64,000 bases of DNA from Solirubrobacter deserti (GTDB lineage: Bacteria; Actinomycetota; Thermoleophilia; Solirubrobacterales; Solirubrobacteraceae): positions 806,001 to 870,000 of the forward strand of contig NZ_QPKJ02000001.1 of the NCBI RefSeq assembly GCF_003344625.1, in the 5' to 3' direction. The number at the start of each line of letters is the position of its first letter. Position 1 is the stretch's first letter. Below, piece after piece: positions 35,434-44,831 of this stretch. A model generated the notes under the pieces. That model had not been told where the DNA came from and searched no databases. It was given only the letters and a program-made list of their open reading frames with translations. A program made the translations under genes and the position numbers.

Positions 35434-37617
35434 ATGCCGAAGATCCAATCCCTGCGCGCGAAGATGCTCGCGCTTATCCTCCTGCCGGTCATCGTGGCGC
35501 TCGCCGCGGTGACCTTCATCGCCATCTCCCGCGCGTCATCCGCGCAGGAGAAGTCCGCGTACGCCGAGCTCACGCAGCGCACCGCGGTCGAGTCCGCCAA
35601 GGTCGACGCCGCCGTCGCCGGCGTGCAGAACATCGCCAACAGCGCGGCCCTCATCCTCTCCACCAGCAACAGCCGCGCCGACGCCGTCGCCGGCATGACG
35701 GCGCTCCAGACCGCTGCCAAGGGCAGCGTCGTCGCCGTCTTCGGTGGTCTGCTCCCGAACTCGTTCGGCTCGGACGCGAAGGCCGCCGGCCAGCCCGCCA
35801 CCCTCGCCGACGGCTCCTTCCAGCCGAGCGTCGCGCTCGACGAGAAGGGCAAGCTCAACGTCACCGCCAGCAAGGACGGCCCCACGGGCGCGGCCGCGTT
35901 CGCCAAGGACCCGAAGCCCGGCGTCCAGGAGCCCGCGGCCTACGAAGGCACGATGTACGTGACCTACCAGGCGGCCGTGCAGCGCGGCGGCAAGGTCGTC
36001 GGGTACGCCGGCACCGCCAACACGCTCGCGCTGATCGACAGCGAGATGGGCAAGCTGAAGTTCTACGACACCGGCTACGCGTTCGCGACGTCGGCCAAGG
36101 GCGTCCTGATCGCCAGCCCCGACAAGAACCAGACCGGCAAGGTCAGCCTCGCCGAGCTCGCCGCCAAGACCAAGAACGCCGAGCTCAAGCAGGTCGCCGA
36201 CTCGATCGCGGCCGGCAAGAGCGGCCAGATCGAGACCAAGGACCCGTTCACGGGCAAGGATGTCGTCCTCACCTGGTCCAAGATCGACTCCGCCGGCTGG
36301 AGCTTCCTCACCTCGGTGCCGCAGTCTGAGGTCCTCGCCCCGGTCAAGAGCCTGCGGAACACCCTCTTGCTCGTCGGCGTGATCGCGCTGCTGCTCATCA
36401 GCCTGGTGATCGTGCTGGTCGCCAACCGCCTCACCAAGCCGATCCGCACCGTCACCGAGGCCGCCGAACGCGTGGCCGAGGGCGACGTGGACGTGCAGAT
36501 CGACGTCAAGACCAACGACGAGGTCGGCCGCCTGGCCGCTTCGTTCGAGCGCATCGTCGAGTACCTGCGCGAGAAGGCCGTCGCCGCCGAGGCCGTCGCG
36601 GGTGGCGACCTGACGGTGCACGTGGAGCCGCGCTCGGAGAAGGACGTGCTCGGGGCCGCGTTCAACCGCCTCGTCGACGACCTGCGTGGCATCGTCGGCC
36701 GCGTGCACTCGACGGCGACGGGCGTCAGCGACGCCTCCCGCCAGATGGCCGGCACCTCCGACGAGGCCGGCCGCGCGATCCAGGAGATCGCGGTCGCGAT
36801 CGGCGAGGTCGCCGAGGGCACCAACGTGCAGGTCCAGAAGGTCGAAGCCGTCCGCGAGGCCGCCGAGCGGGTCGCCGGCACGGCACGTGACAGCGCCGAG
36901 CGGGCGCACGAGGCCGCCGGCCAGGCCGAACAGGCCAAGACGATGGCCACCGAGGGCCTCGTCGCCGCCGGTCAGGCGTCGGACGCGATGAGCGGCCTGG
37001 CGGAGTCCGCGAGCGGCGTGACCGGCGCGATCGAGACGCTGGCCGCCAAGTCCGAGAAGATCGGCGGCATCGTGACCACGATCACCGGCCTCGCCGAGCA
37101 GACCAACCTGCTCGCGCTCAACGCCGCGATCGAGGCCGCGCGGGCCGGCGAGCAGGGCCGCGGCTTCGCGGTCGTCGCCGAGGAGGTCCGCAAGCTGGCC
37201 GAGGAGTCGCAGTCCGCCGCCGGCGAGATCGCGGGCCTGATCAGCGAGATCCAGCGCGAGACGACCGACGTCGTCGCGATGGTGGCCGATACGGCCGAGC
37301 GCACCGAGGGTGGCACGCAGACGGTCGAGCGCGCCCGCGCGGCGTTCGAGGCCATCGGCGCCGCCGTCGACGAGGTCACGGCGCGGGCCGCGGACATCGC
37401 CGGCGCTGTCGAGGCGCTGTCGCTGGACGCCAACCAGATCGCCGACGATGTCGTCGGCGTGGCTACGGTCGCCGAGTCGGCGAGCGCTTCGAGCGAGCAG
37501 GTCTCGGCCTCGACCCAGCAGACGAGCGCTTCGACGCAGGAGATCGCGGCGTCGGCGCAGGAGCTGGCGGGCACCGCGGCCGAGTTGGAGGAGCTCGTCT
37601 CCACCTTCCGGCTGTAA
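35434..37617 (+). CDS. methyl-accepting chemotaxis protein with dCache sensor
   Basis: 727 residues. Membrane segment 1 near residues 9-31, an extracytoplasmic dCache-type sensor to about 300 ([19 protein letters not shown] in the distal lobe), membrane segment 2 near 310-333, HAMP ([21 protein letters not shown]) and the signalling domain with the hairpin tip [20 protein letters not shown]. The ATG at 35434 is chosen over an upstream TTG because the latter lies inside the candidate promoter. The ligand is unknown. No C-terminal CheR/CheB pentapeptide and no che genes are in the window. Confidence 0.92.
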   Translation: MPKIQSLRAKMLALILLPVIVALAAVTFIAISRASSAQEKSAYAELTQRTAVESAKVDAAVAGVQNIANSAALILSTSNSRADAVAGMTALQTAAKGSVVAVFGGLLPNSFGSDAKAAGQPATLADGSFQPSVALDEKGKLNVTASKDGPTGAAAFAKDPKPGVQEPAAYEGTMYVTYQAAVQRGGKVVGYAGTANTLALIDSEMGKLKFYDTGYAFATSAKGVLIASPDKNQTGKVSLAELAAKTKNAELKQVADSIAAGKSGQIETKDPFTGKDVVLTWSKIDSAGWSFLTSVPQSEVLAPVKSLRNTLLLVGVIALLLISLVIVLVANRLTKPIRTVTEAAERVAEGDVDVQIDVKTNDEVGRLAASFERIVEYLREKAVAAEAVAGGDLTVHVEPRSEKDVLGAAFNRLVDDLRGIVGRVHSTATGVSDASRQMAGTSDEAGRAIQEIAVAIGEVAEGTNVQVQKVEAVREAAERVAGTARDSAERAHEAAGQAEQAKTMATEGLVAAGQASDAMSGLAESASGVTGAIETLAAKSEKIGGIVTTITGLAEQTNLLALNAAIEAARAGEQGRGFAVVAEEVRKLAEESQSAAGEIAGLISEIQRETTDVVAMVADTAERTEGGTQTVERARAAFEAIGAAVDEVTARAADIAGAVEALSLDANQIADDVVGVATVAESASASSEQVSASTQQTSASTQEIAASAQELAGTAAELEELVSTFRL

Positions 37618-37627
37618 AACGAGTCAA

Positions 37628-37660
37628 CGGCCGGCCACGCGATGAAGCCGTGGCCGGCCG
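37628..37660. terminator. strong hairpin after chemoreceptor gene
   Basis: A perfect 12-bp stem, CGGCCGGCCACG with CGTGGCCGGCCG, and a nine-base loop, 10 bases past the stop. It sits between convergent genes. A second hairpin GCCCCC-N9-GGGGGC (37708-37728) lies just before the MarR stop and probably ends transcription from the other side. Confidence 0.75.
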
Positions 37661-37707
37661 GAGGAGGTCAAGTCTGTCGTTTGGCAGGCGCGACGGACTA
37701 CGTGGAG

Positions 37708-37728
37708 GCCCCCATCTTCAGCGGGGGC
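37708..37728 (-). terminator. hairpin downstream of marR-type gene
   Basis: Six-base-pair stem GCCCCC / GGGGGC with a nine-base loop, five bases beyond the stop codon of the reverse-strand MarR gene. No U tract. Confidence 0.45.
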
Positions 37729-37733
37729 TGACC

Positions 37734-38162
37734 CTACCTCCCCAGTGAATCGAGGAGCTCGGCGAGCGACCGCATCACGCGGACCGCGGCGTCGAGCTCT
37801 TCGTCGCTGTAGGGCGCGAGCACCTCGGCCGTGCGCTGCTCGATCTTCGCGCGCTTGACCGCGAGCGTCTCGTGGCCGGCGTCGGTGAGCGAGACGATCA
37901 CCTGACGCCGGTCGCGGTCGCTGCGCCGGCGCTCGACCATCCCGGTCTGCTCGAGCTGGTCGAGCATCGCGGTCATTGACGCGGGGGAGAGGTCGGCGCG
38001 CTTGGCCAGCTCGCCCGCGGTGCACGCCTCACCGCGCTCGAGCTGGAACAGCGCGCGCACCTGGGCGGCGGAAAGCTCGCCCGGGCGGTGCGGGTCGCGC
38101 CCGCGCAGGCGGCGCTCGGCGGCGAACAGCTCGCTCATCGCGGCGCGGACGTCGTGGCTCAT
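37734..38162 (-). CDS. MarR family transcriptional regulator
   Basis: 142-residue winged helix protein: ELSAAQVRALFQLERGEACTAGELAKRADLSPASMTAMLDQLE with the wing MVERRRSDRDRRQVIVSLTDAG. It begins in an ATGA overlap with the end of the MFS exporter gene, so it is the second gene of a coupled pair. It probably regulates the exporter in response to a small phenolic or drug-like ligand. Confidence 0.92.
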   Translation of the reverse strand: MSHDVRAAMSELFAAERRLRGRDPHRPGELSAAQVRALFQLERGEACTAGELAKRADLSPASMTAMLDQLEQTGMVERRRSDRDRRQVIVSLTDAGHETLAVKRAKIEQRTAEVLAPYSDEELDAAVRVMRSLAELLDSLGR

Positions 38163-39568
38163 GCCGTCACCAGGGTGGCTTCGGGCTCGCGCCGGGTCCG
38201 GCGCTCGACGATCGCCAGCAGGACCGTCGGCAGCAGCGCGACGATGCTCACGCCGACGACCCACCAGTAGGTGTGGGCGAAGCTGGCGGCGATCGCGGTG
38301 GGCGTGTTCGCCGTGATGCCGTTCTGGAGCACGACGGTCAGGATGGCGGTGCCGATCGAGCCACCGACGCGCTGGAGGACGTTGAGCTGCGGCGCGGCGT
38401 CGTTGACCTGCTCGGGCCGGAGCGTCGCGTAGGCGGCGGTCATGGCCGGCATCATCGACAATCCGATGCCGAAGCCGCGCACGACCATGGCGGCGTCGAG
38501 CGTCAGGTAGGACGTCGTCGCGTCGATCAGCACGAACGGCAGCGTGGCGACGATCATGATCGCGCCGCCCATCAGGCTGGTGAGCCCGCCGCCGAGGCGC
38601 TCGGTGAGGCGGCCGGAGGCGGCCATCGCGAGCGCGGCGCCGATGCCCTGCGGGATCAGCAGCAGGCCGGTCATGACGGCGTCCTCGCCGCGGACGAGCT
38701 GGAAGTAGAGCGGCATCAGGACCATGCCGCCGAACAGCGCGGCGCCGAGGCCGAACGTGGTCACGGAGGCGGCGCTGAACGCCTTGTTGGCGTACAGGCG
38801 CACGTCCAGCAGCGGGTTCGGGATGCGCAGCGCGCGGATCACGAAGGCGGCGACGAGCGCGACGCCGGTGAGCGCCGGGACCAGCACCTCGGGCGCGGCC
38901 ATCGAGCCGGCGGCGCCGGACTCGGCGAGGCCGTAGGTGATGCCGACCAGGCCGGTGGCGACAAGAGCGAGGCCCGGGAAGTCGAGTGGCTCGGTGGCCT
39001 GCGCCTCGTCGTGCGGGAACAGGCGGAAGGCGGCGATCGCGGCGCCGATGCCCACCGGGATGTTGATGAAGAAGATCGACTGCCAGCTGACGTGCTCGAC
39101 GAGCAGGCCGCCGAGCGTGGGGCCGAAGATCGGAGCGAGGATCATCGGGACGCCGATGGCGCTCATCACGCGCGCCATGTTGCGCGGGCCCGCAGCCTTG
39201 ACGAGCGCGATCTGGCCGATCGGGAGCAGCAGGCCACCCGCGAGGCCCTGGAGCACGCGCGCGCCGACGAGCGTCTCGAGGTTCCAGGCCAGGCCGCAGA
39301 GCAGCGAGCCGAGCGTGAACAGCAGCAGGGAGGCGATGTAGAGGCGGCGGGCGCCGAAGCGGGCGGCGGCCCAGCCGGAGGCGGGGATGACCGCGGCGAG
39401 CGCGAGCATGTAGCCGGTGACGACCCATTGGACGTTGTCCAGCGGTGCGTGCAGCTGCTCGGACAAGGTCTCAAGCGCCACGTTCACGATCGTGGTGGAG
39501 AGGATCGACATGATCGCGCCGAGGACGACGGCGATCGCGATCCGCTTGACGTGTGGTTCCAGTTTCAT
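38159..39568 (-). CDS. MFS multidrug exporter, DHA2 (EmrB/QacA) family
   Basis: 469 residues with about fourteen membrane segments. The family markers are IVNVALETLSEQL followed by QWVVTGYMLALAAVIP, the motif A-like GWAAARFGARRLYI, and motif C-like GVPMILAPIFGPTLGGLL. It likely exports hydrophobic compounds by proton antiport. It is first in a pair with marR and divergent from ispG. Confidence 0.92.
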   Translation of the reverse strand: MKLEPHVKRIAIAVVLGAIMSILSTTIVNVALETLSEQLHAPLDNVQWVVTGYMLALAAVIPASGWAAARFGARRLYIASLLLFTLGSLLCGLAWNLETLVGARVLQGLAGGLLLPIGQIALVKAAGPRNMARVMSAIGVPMILAPIFGPTLGGLLVEHVSWQSIFFINIPVGIGAAIAAFRLFPHDEAQATEPLDFPGLALVATGLVGITYGLAESGAAGSMAAPEVLVPALTGVALVAAFVIRALRIPNPLLDVRLYANKAFSAASVTTFGLGAALFGGMVLMPLYFQLVRGEDAVMTGLLLIPQGIGAALAMAASGRLTERLGGGLTSLMGGAIMIVATLPFVLIDATTSYLTLDAAMVVRGFGIGLSMMPAMTAAYATLRPEQVNDAAPQLNVLQRVGGSIGTAILTVVLQNGITANTPTAIAASFAHTYWWVVGVSIVALLPTVLLAIVERRTRREPEATLVTA

Positions 39569-39582
39569 AGTTGACCCCGCAA

Positions 39583-39648
39583 AGTTTAGCCACCGAATCT
39601 TTCGGCTTCAAGGCGTTCACACTTGAGCGGGTCTTCGACCTCTAAACT
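39583..39648. promoter_or_regulatory. divergent control region between MFS exporter and ispG
   Basis: The 88-bp gap between the two start codons holds an inverted pair AGTTTAG (39583-39589) and CTAAACT (39642-39648), and a palindrome CCGAA-TCT-TTCGG (39593-39605). Either could be a MarR site or contain the divergent -10 elements. Assignment is tentative. Confidence 0.35.
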
Positions 39649-39656
39649 GGTCGTCG

Positions 39657-40898
39657 ATGGCTTCCAAGCGCTCAGTCAACGTCGGTGGTGTCCAGGTCGG
39701 CGGGGGCGCTCCGGTCGCGGTCCAGACGATGACCAAGACCGAAACGGCCAACCTCCAGGCCACGATGGACCAGATCCGCCGGGTGGCGGACGCCGGCGCC
39801 GACATCGTGCGCTGCGCGGTGCCGCGCGAGAAGGACGTCGAGGCGCTCAAGACGATCGTGCGCGAGTCGCCGATCCCGATCATCGCCGACATCCACTTCA
39901 ACCACACGCTGGCGCTGAAGGCCATCGACGCGGGCGCGCACTGCATCCGCATCAACCCGGGCAACATCGGCGGGCCCGAGAAGGTCGCCGAGGTGGCCGA
40001 CCGAGCGCGCGCCGCCGGGACGCCGATGCGCATCGGCGTCAACTCCGGCTCGCTGCCCAAGCACCTGCACGAGCTCGAGATGACCAACCCGGTCGAGGCG
40101 CTGGTCACGGCCGCCACCGAGTTCGTCGAGCTGATGGAGCGACTGCGCTTCGAGGACTTCAAGGTCTCGATCAAGTCGACCTCGGTCCCGAACACGATCG
40201 CGGCGAACCGCCTGCTCAGCCAGCGCATCGACTACCCGCTGCACCTCGGCGTCACCGAGGCCGGCACCAAGTGGTCCGGCTCGCTCAAGAGCGCGGTCGG
40301 CCTCGGGACGCTGCTGGCCGACGGCATCGGCGACACCATCCGCATCTCGCTCTCGACGTTCCACGCCGAGGAAGAGGTCAAGGTCGCCTGGGAGATCCTC
40401 AAGGCGCTCAAGCTCCGTGAGCGCGGGCCCGTCCTGATCGCCTGCCCGACGTGCGGCCGCCTCCAGTTCGACATGGACTCCGTCGTCGCCGAGGTCGAGC
40501 GCCGCCTGGAGGCCTATGACGACCCGATCGAGGTCTCCGTCCTCGGCTGCGCCGTCAACGGCATCGGCGAGGCCCGCCACGCGGACTTCGGCATCACCGG
40601 CGCCAAGGACATGGGGATGATCTACTCCAAGGGCGAGCCGATCAAGAAGGTCGCCACGGAGAACCTCGTCGACGAGCTCTTCGCCGAGATCGACAAGTAC
40701 TACGCCTCGGGCAAGAAGGTCGAGCGGGACGCGGCCGCCGCCGCCGAGGCCGCCGCCTGGCTGGCTCAGGAAGAGGACCTCACGGCGATGACGCCGGAGC
40801 GCCTGGCTGCGCTCGAGGCCGAGAAGACCAAGGAGAACGCGGACGCGATCGACGAGGCGCTCTCACCGGTCGCGGGCCGCCGCTTCACGCGCGTGTAG
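39657..40898 (+). CDS. ispG: 4-hydroxy-3-methylbut-2-enyl-diphosphate synthase
   Basis: 413 residues, single-chain bacterial IspG. Cluster ligands are Cys263 and Cys266 in ACPTCGRLQFD and Cys298 in LGCAVNGIGEARHAD, with the conserved Glu after it; spacing matches the E. coli enzyme. The TIM barrel starts VNVGGVQVGGGAPVAVQTM. It makes HMBPP in the MEP pathway. The last 60 residues form a charged Ala/Glu helix and a basic tail not needed in most homologues. It normally follows rseP directly; here four genes intervene. Confidence 0.95.
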   Translation: MASKRSVNVGGVQVGGGAPVAVQTMTKTETANLQATMDQIRRVADAGADIVRCAVPREKDVEALKTIVRESPIPIIADIHFNHTLALKAIDAGAHCIRINPGNIGGPEKVAEVADRARAAGTPMRIGVNSGSLPKHLHELEMTNPVEALVTAATEFVELMERLRFEDFKVSIKSTSVPNTIAANRLLSQRIDYPLHLGVTEAGTKWSGSLKSAVGLGTLLADGIGDTIRISLSTFHAEEEVKVAWEILKALKLRERGPVLIACPTCGRLQFDMDSVVAEVERRLEAYDDPIEVSVLGCAVNGIGEARHADFGITGAKDMGMIYSKGEPIKKVATENLVDELFAEIDKYYASGKKVERDAAAAAEAAAWLAQEEDLTAMTPERLAALEAEKTKENADAIDEALSPVAGRRFTRV

Positions 40899-40943
40899 TC
40901 GTCACCGGGCGATCGGTCACTTGACCCCCGCACAGGTCGTCAA

Positions 40944-40963
40944 CTGACCGCCCGCGCGGTCAG
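40944..40963. terminator. hairpin between convergent ispG and methyltransferase genes
   Basis: Perfect 8-bp stem CTGACCGC / GCGGTCAG with a CCGC loop, in an 81-bp gap between convergent genes. No U tract; likely shared. Confidence 0.65.
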
Positions 40964-40979
40964 CGGGCGTGCCAGCCGA

Positions 40980-41741
40980 TCAGCGCGCTTCGGCGAGCAC
41001 GGCGTAGTGCACCGTGAAGAAGCGCTCCGCGCTCGGCGCGTGCGCGCGGTGCGACAGCGAGCGCACGGCCCACTTGGCCGCCGCGGCGACGCGCGCCTTC
41101 GCCGTCTCGGCGAAGAACGCGTGGTGCTCGTGACCCAACGGGTCGGCCAGCTCGGCGACGGGCCGCACGCCCGCCCGGGCCGCCAGGGCGCGGACCGAGG
41201 ACCGGTCGAAGGCGTGCAGGTGCCCGATCGACGCCGAGATGGCGCGCTTCGCCGGCCGGGCGGCGCTGCGGTTGTTCTCCAGCGGCACCTCCACGAGCAC
41301 GTGCCGCGCGACGCGCGCGGCCTCGGCCAGCAAGGGCTCCGGGTCGGGCACGTGCTCGAGGACGTGCGAGAGGATCGCGAGGTCGTACGCGCCGTCCTCG
41401 ACGGGCACGCGCGAGCCGTCGTAGGCCTCCAGGCGCTCGACGCGGGGGATGGAGCGGCCGCGCGCGATCTCCACGGCCGGCGCCGAGAGCTCGAAGCCGT
41501 CGAAGCGCGCCGCCGGCCACAGCTCCGACAGCGCGGCGAGCAGCGCACCGTCGCCGCAGCCGATCTCGACGACCCGGGCGGGCTCCACGCCCGCCCGGGA
41601 GCACAGCTCGACCGCGTGAGCGGCCTTCGACCGCGCCCCGATCGCCCGCCAGCGACCCATCTTCAGGCTGCGCTCGTGATCGTCGAGCGAGTAGCCCGCG
41701 GTGTAGAACGCGGCGGGATCCTGGTGCGCGGTCGGGGTCAT
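40980..41741 (-). CDS. class I SAM-dependent methyltransferase
   Basis: 253 residues. SAM motif I is ARVVEIGCGDGALLAALSEL; then RFDGFELS, the motif VEDGAYDLAILSHVLEHVPDP and HVLVEVPLENN. A C-terminal segment HLHAFDRSSVRALAARAGV resembles methyltransferases acting on sugars or natural products. It is the third gene of a reverse-strand unit with two secreted glycosidase-like proteins; its ATG shares one base with the stop before it. Confidence 0.87.
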   Translation of the reverse strand: MTPTAHQDPAAFYTAGYSLDDHERSLKMGRWRAIGARSKAAHAVELCSRAGVEPARVVEIGCGDGALLAALSELWPAARFDGFELSAPAVEIARGRSIPRVERLEAYDGSRVPVEDGAYDLAILSHVLEHVPDPEPLLAEAARVARHVLVEVPLENNRSAARPAKRAISASIGHLHAFDRSSVRALAARAGVRPVAELADPLGHEHHAFFAETAKARVAAAAKWAVRSLSHRAHAPSAERFFTVHYAVLAEAR

Positions 41742-43255
41742 CAGCTGCCCGCGGCCAGGGCCACGGCGGCCTTGTAGCGGCTCTTGTCCGTCTTGGCGAG
41801 GTCGACGATGCCCGAGACGCGCGGCTGCGGGTTCGGGTCTTCGAGCGTCGGCTTGGGTGTCCACTCGTAGCGATAGGCGGCGCCGGCCTGCGGCGTGAGC
41901 TTGCGTGACCAGACGCCGTCGGCGCCGATGTTGAGCGTCTGCACGTCCGTGAACTCCGAGGAGCCCTTCGGGCGGACCATGATCGTGACCTGGCCCTGCG
42001 CTTCGCCACGGACGTGGCCCCACAGGACGGCGGACCTGGCGCCCGGCGCCTGGTCGATCACGAACGGCGCGGGCATCACCGACAGCACGGGCTTGGGCTG
42101 GCCGTCGTTGTACAGCAGGCCCGTCTGCCAGCCCGAGTAGCGCTTGGTGCCGCTGCCGAGGTTGCGGACCGGCTCGTCGCCCCACTGGTAGAAGGACAGG
42201 CCGCGCACGCGCTTGGTCGCCCAGGCGATGTAGGCCGCCTGCTGCAGGTACTTGGTCTGCAGCGCCGTCGACACGCCCGAGGCCGGGTCCGGCGGTGAGG
42301 TCTCGTAGCCGTACTCGGTCAGGTGGATGGTCTTCGAGATGCTGATCGCCTTGCGGGCGCGCAGCTTGTCGATCGCCGTGAACAGCCGCTTGAGGTCGCC
42401 GAACTGCGCCGAGTCGAGGTCGTTGTTGACCCGGTCCGGCGCGTACTTCTTCGGGTGCGGGTGGTAGCCGAGCGTGTCGCCCTTGGCCGCCTTGAAGCCC
42501 TTGCAGCGGCCGCTGCGGACCGACCGGTAGTTGTCGTCCACGCACCCCATCGAGCGCAGGAACGGCAGCGGGCGCATCGGCGTGTCGGCGCTGATCGGCC
42601 GGTTGCCGACCGGCGCGAGCTCACCGATCACGACCTCGGCGCCCGGGTCGGCGGCCTTGACCACCGGTTGCGCAGCGCGCACCAGGCCGCGGTAGACGTG
42701 CGGCGACACCGCCTGGAACTTGCCCGAGACGCGCTCCCACTGCGGCTGCAGCCAGCCCTTCTGGTTGGGCTCGTTCCACAGCAGGTAGCGATCGACCTGC
42801 GACTTGTAGCGCGTCGCGACGGCCTTCGAGAAGTCCGCGAACGCCTTCGGGTCCGGCTTCCAGCGCGGGTTGCGCTTGGCCGGCTGCGAGCTCGACCAGA
42901 GCGGCCCCGGCCCGGTGATGGTGAGCATCACCCGGATGTTGTTGGCGCGGACGAGCTGGACCGCCTGATCGAGCCGGACCCAGTCGTAGCCCGGCGAGGC
43001 CGGGTTGGCGGCGTCGAAGCCGGCCGGCTTGGTCGTGGCGGTCTGCGCGGGGGCGATCTCCCACCAGCGAGCGTGGATGCGGACGACGTCCACCCCCAGC
43101 TTCTGCCACGCGGCGACCGCGGGCGGAGCCGACTGCGGGTTCGAGAGCAGCAGGCCCTCGTCCTCCATGCCGAACTCGAACGTGGCCGCGTGGGCGGCCG
43201 GAGCCACCCCGAGGAGGGACATCGCCGCCGCGGCGGCCACTATGAAACGCTTCAC
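41741..43255 (-). CDS. secreted glycoside hydrolase-like protein (clan GH-A type)
   Basis: 504 residues. The GTG start yields a signal peptide (VKRFIVAAAAAMSLLGVAPAAHA). The TIM-barrel part has the likely acid/base Glu in YLLWNEPNQKGWLQPQ and the likely nucleophile in HLTEYGYETSPPD, the pattern of GH5/GH39-like enzymes. A C-terminal beta domain follows (GQVTIMVRPKGSSEF). The gene overlaps the preceding paralog by four bases (GTGA). The substrate is unknown. It could process an exopolysaccharide or plant-derived glycan. Confidence 0.82.
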   Translation of the reverse strand: MKRFIVAAAAAMSLLGVAPAAHAATFEFGMEDEGLLLSNPQSAPPAVAAWQKLGVDVVRIHARWWEIAPAQTATTKPAGFDAANPASPGYDWVRLDQAVQLVRANNIRVMLTITGPGPLWSSSQPAKRNPRWKPDPKAFADFSKAVATRYKSQVDRYLLWNEPNQKGWLQPQWERVSGKFQAVSPHVYRGLVRAAQPVVKAADPGAEVVIGELAPVGNRPISADTPMRPLPFLRSMGCVDDNYRSVRSGRCKGFKAAKGDTLGYHPHPKKYAPDRVNNDLDSAQFGDLKRLFTAIDKLRARKAISISKTIHLTEYGYETSPPDPASGVSTALQTKYLQQAAYIAWATKRVRGLSFYQWGDEPVRNLGSGTKRYSGWQTGLLYNDGQPKPVLSVMPAPFVIDQAPGARSAVLWGHVRGEAQGQVTIMVRPKGSSEFTDVQTLNIGADGVWSRKLTPQAGAAYRYEWTPKPTLEDPNPQPRVSGIVDLAKTDKSRYKAAVALAAGS

Positions 43256-44784
43256 TTGGTCGCTACCTCCGCCTGGCGCGACGTGAGCCCGTTCCAGCTC
43301 AGCCGCCACTGACCGCCCGTGTCCGGGACCTCGGCCGTGAAGGTGCCGTTCGCGCTCGTCACGGGGACGGACGTCACGGTCTTGAACGACGAGGAGCCCG
43401 CGGGCGCGTTCTGGATGTCCACGGTACCGGCGGCACCGGCGTCAGCCGGGCGCACCTGCCCGTAGACCGTCAGGGTAGAGCCCTTCTTGACGACCCAGAT
43501 CGGGAGCTTGTAGGCGTCGTAGGCGACCTTGCGCGCGCCGCCGCTGAACAGCCGCAGGCCCATCTGGAACCCGGCGGCGATGCTCGCGTCGTCGACGATC
43601 TTGTACTGGGCGACCGTCTTGACGCGGTTGTTGTTGAACGCGATCCAGTCGGACTGGTTGATGTACTCGGCCTGCTGGGCGTCCGTGACGGCGAAGATGT
43701 CGTTCACGCCCGGCGGGTTGGTCTGCCAGCCGTGCTCGGTGTAGTGCACGGGCAGCTTGGACGGGATGCGCTTGCGCTTGCCCGCCTGGTCGAGCAGGCG
43801 CGTCAGGCGCGAGGCGACGCCGATCGTGATCTCACCCGCGTTGGTCTTCGACAGCGGCGGGCGCGAGCCGCCGCGCGTGTACGGATGGTGCGCGTAGCCG
43901 TTGACGTTGAGGCGCTTGTAGCCCGAGCAGGACTGCTCCTTGCCCTCCACGCCGCCGAGGCTGCCGCCGCTCTTGGACAGGCAGAACACGCCGCGCAGGA
44001 ACGTCTCCGGCGAGGTCTTGGTGATGCGGGTCGCGCAGCTCTTGGGCGCGCGCAGCTTGCGCTGGGCCGAGCAGCCGGACGGGTCGTCGCCGAGCGGCGC
44101 CGTCTCGCCGAGCCAGATCTGGTCGGTCGACGTCTTGTGGCCCGTGGCGCTCAGCGAGGAGATCGCCGAGCGGGCGAGCGAGCGGTACAGCGACGCGGAG
44201 CGCTGGACGGCGACGCCGCCCACGACCTCGTACTGCGGGCTCAGCCACGACTTGAGGTTCGGCTCGTTCCAGATCGACCAGTGCTTGACGGTCGGGTACT
44301 TGGTGCCGAGCGCACGCACGAAGTCGCCGAACAGCTTGGGGTCCGGCTTGCAGACCTTGCGCGCGGCGGCGGAGCCCTTGCAGCGCGACGCCCAGGCGGG
44401 GATCGGCCCCGTCGGGGTCAGCAGCACCTGCAGGCCGCGCGCCTGCGCGCCCGCGACCAGCGAGTCGAGCATCGCGAACGACGCGCCGTAGGCCTCAGGC
44501 TTGCGTCCGCTGAAGCCTTTCGGCTTCTTCGTCGAGGTGGGAGAAGGCGCATAACGAGCCCAGATCACGTTCGCGCGGATGATGTCGGCGCCCAGCGCCT
44601 TGGCCTCATCGAGCGCCTGGGCCTGGATCTCAGGTCCGGACTCCAGCATGATCTTCTCGTCTTCGATCAGCGACAGCTGATCGGGGGCCGCGATCGCGGG
44701 CGCGGTGGGCAGGGCAGCGCAGGCTGCGGCCACCACGAACAGCCGCCGGGCGCGGCGTCGGGAAGTCTCAGTCATCGAGAACAT
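43252..44784 (-). CDS. secreted glycoside hydrolase-like protein, paralog
   Basis: 510 residues with an Arg-rich N-terminus (SRRRARRLF) and a hydrophobic core, consistent with Sec or possibly Tat export. It has the same architecture as the downstream gene: IWNEPNLKSWLSPQYE for the acid/base, PVHYTEHGWQTNPPG for the nucleophile and a C-terminal beta domain. Two Cys-containing inserts (SRCKGSAAARKVCKPD and CSAQRKLRAPKSC) may form disulfides. A second ATG at 44775 is an alternative start. It begins about 50 bp after superoxide dismutase on the same strand. Confidence 0.82.
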   Translation of the reverse strand: MFSMTETSRRRARRLFVVAAACAALPTAPAIAAPDQLSLIEDEKIMLESGPEIQAQALDEAKALGADIIRANVIWARYAPSPTSTKKPKGFSGRKPEAYGASFAMLDSLVAGAQARGLQVLLTPTGPIPAWASRCKGSAAARKVCKPDPKLFGDFVRALGTKYPTVKHWSIWNEPNLKSWLSPQYEVVGGVAVQRSASLYRSLARSAISSLSATGHKTSTDQIWLGETAPLGDDPSGCSAQRKLRAPKSCATRITKTSPETFLRGVFCLSKSGGSLGGVEGKEQSCSGYKRLNVNGYAHHPYTRGGSRPPLSKTNAGEITIGVASRLTRLLDQAGKRKRIPSKLPVHYTEHGWQTNPPGVNDIFAVTDAQQAEYINQSDWIAFNNNRVKTVAQYKIVDDASIAAGFQMGLRLFSGGARKVAYDAYKLPIWVVKKGSTLTVYGQVRPADAGAAGTVDIQNAPAGSSSFKTVTSVPVTSANGTFTAEVPDTGGQWRLSWNGLTSRQAEVATK

Positions 44785-44831
44785 TCCAACGCCCCGCCCG
44801 GACGGGAGTTGCGGAGTGAGCGAAAAGTCGC

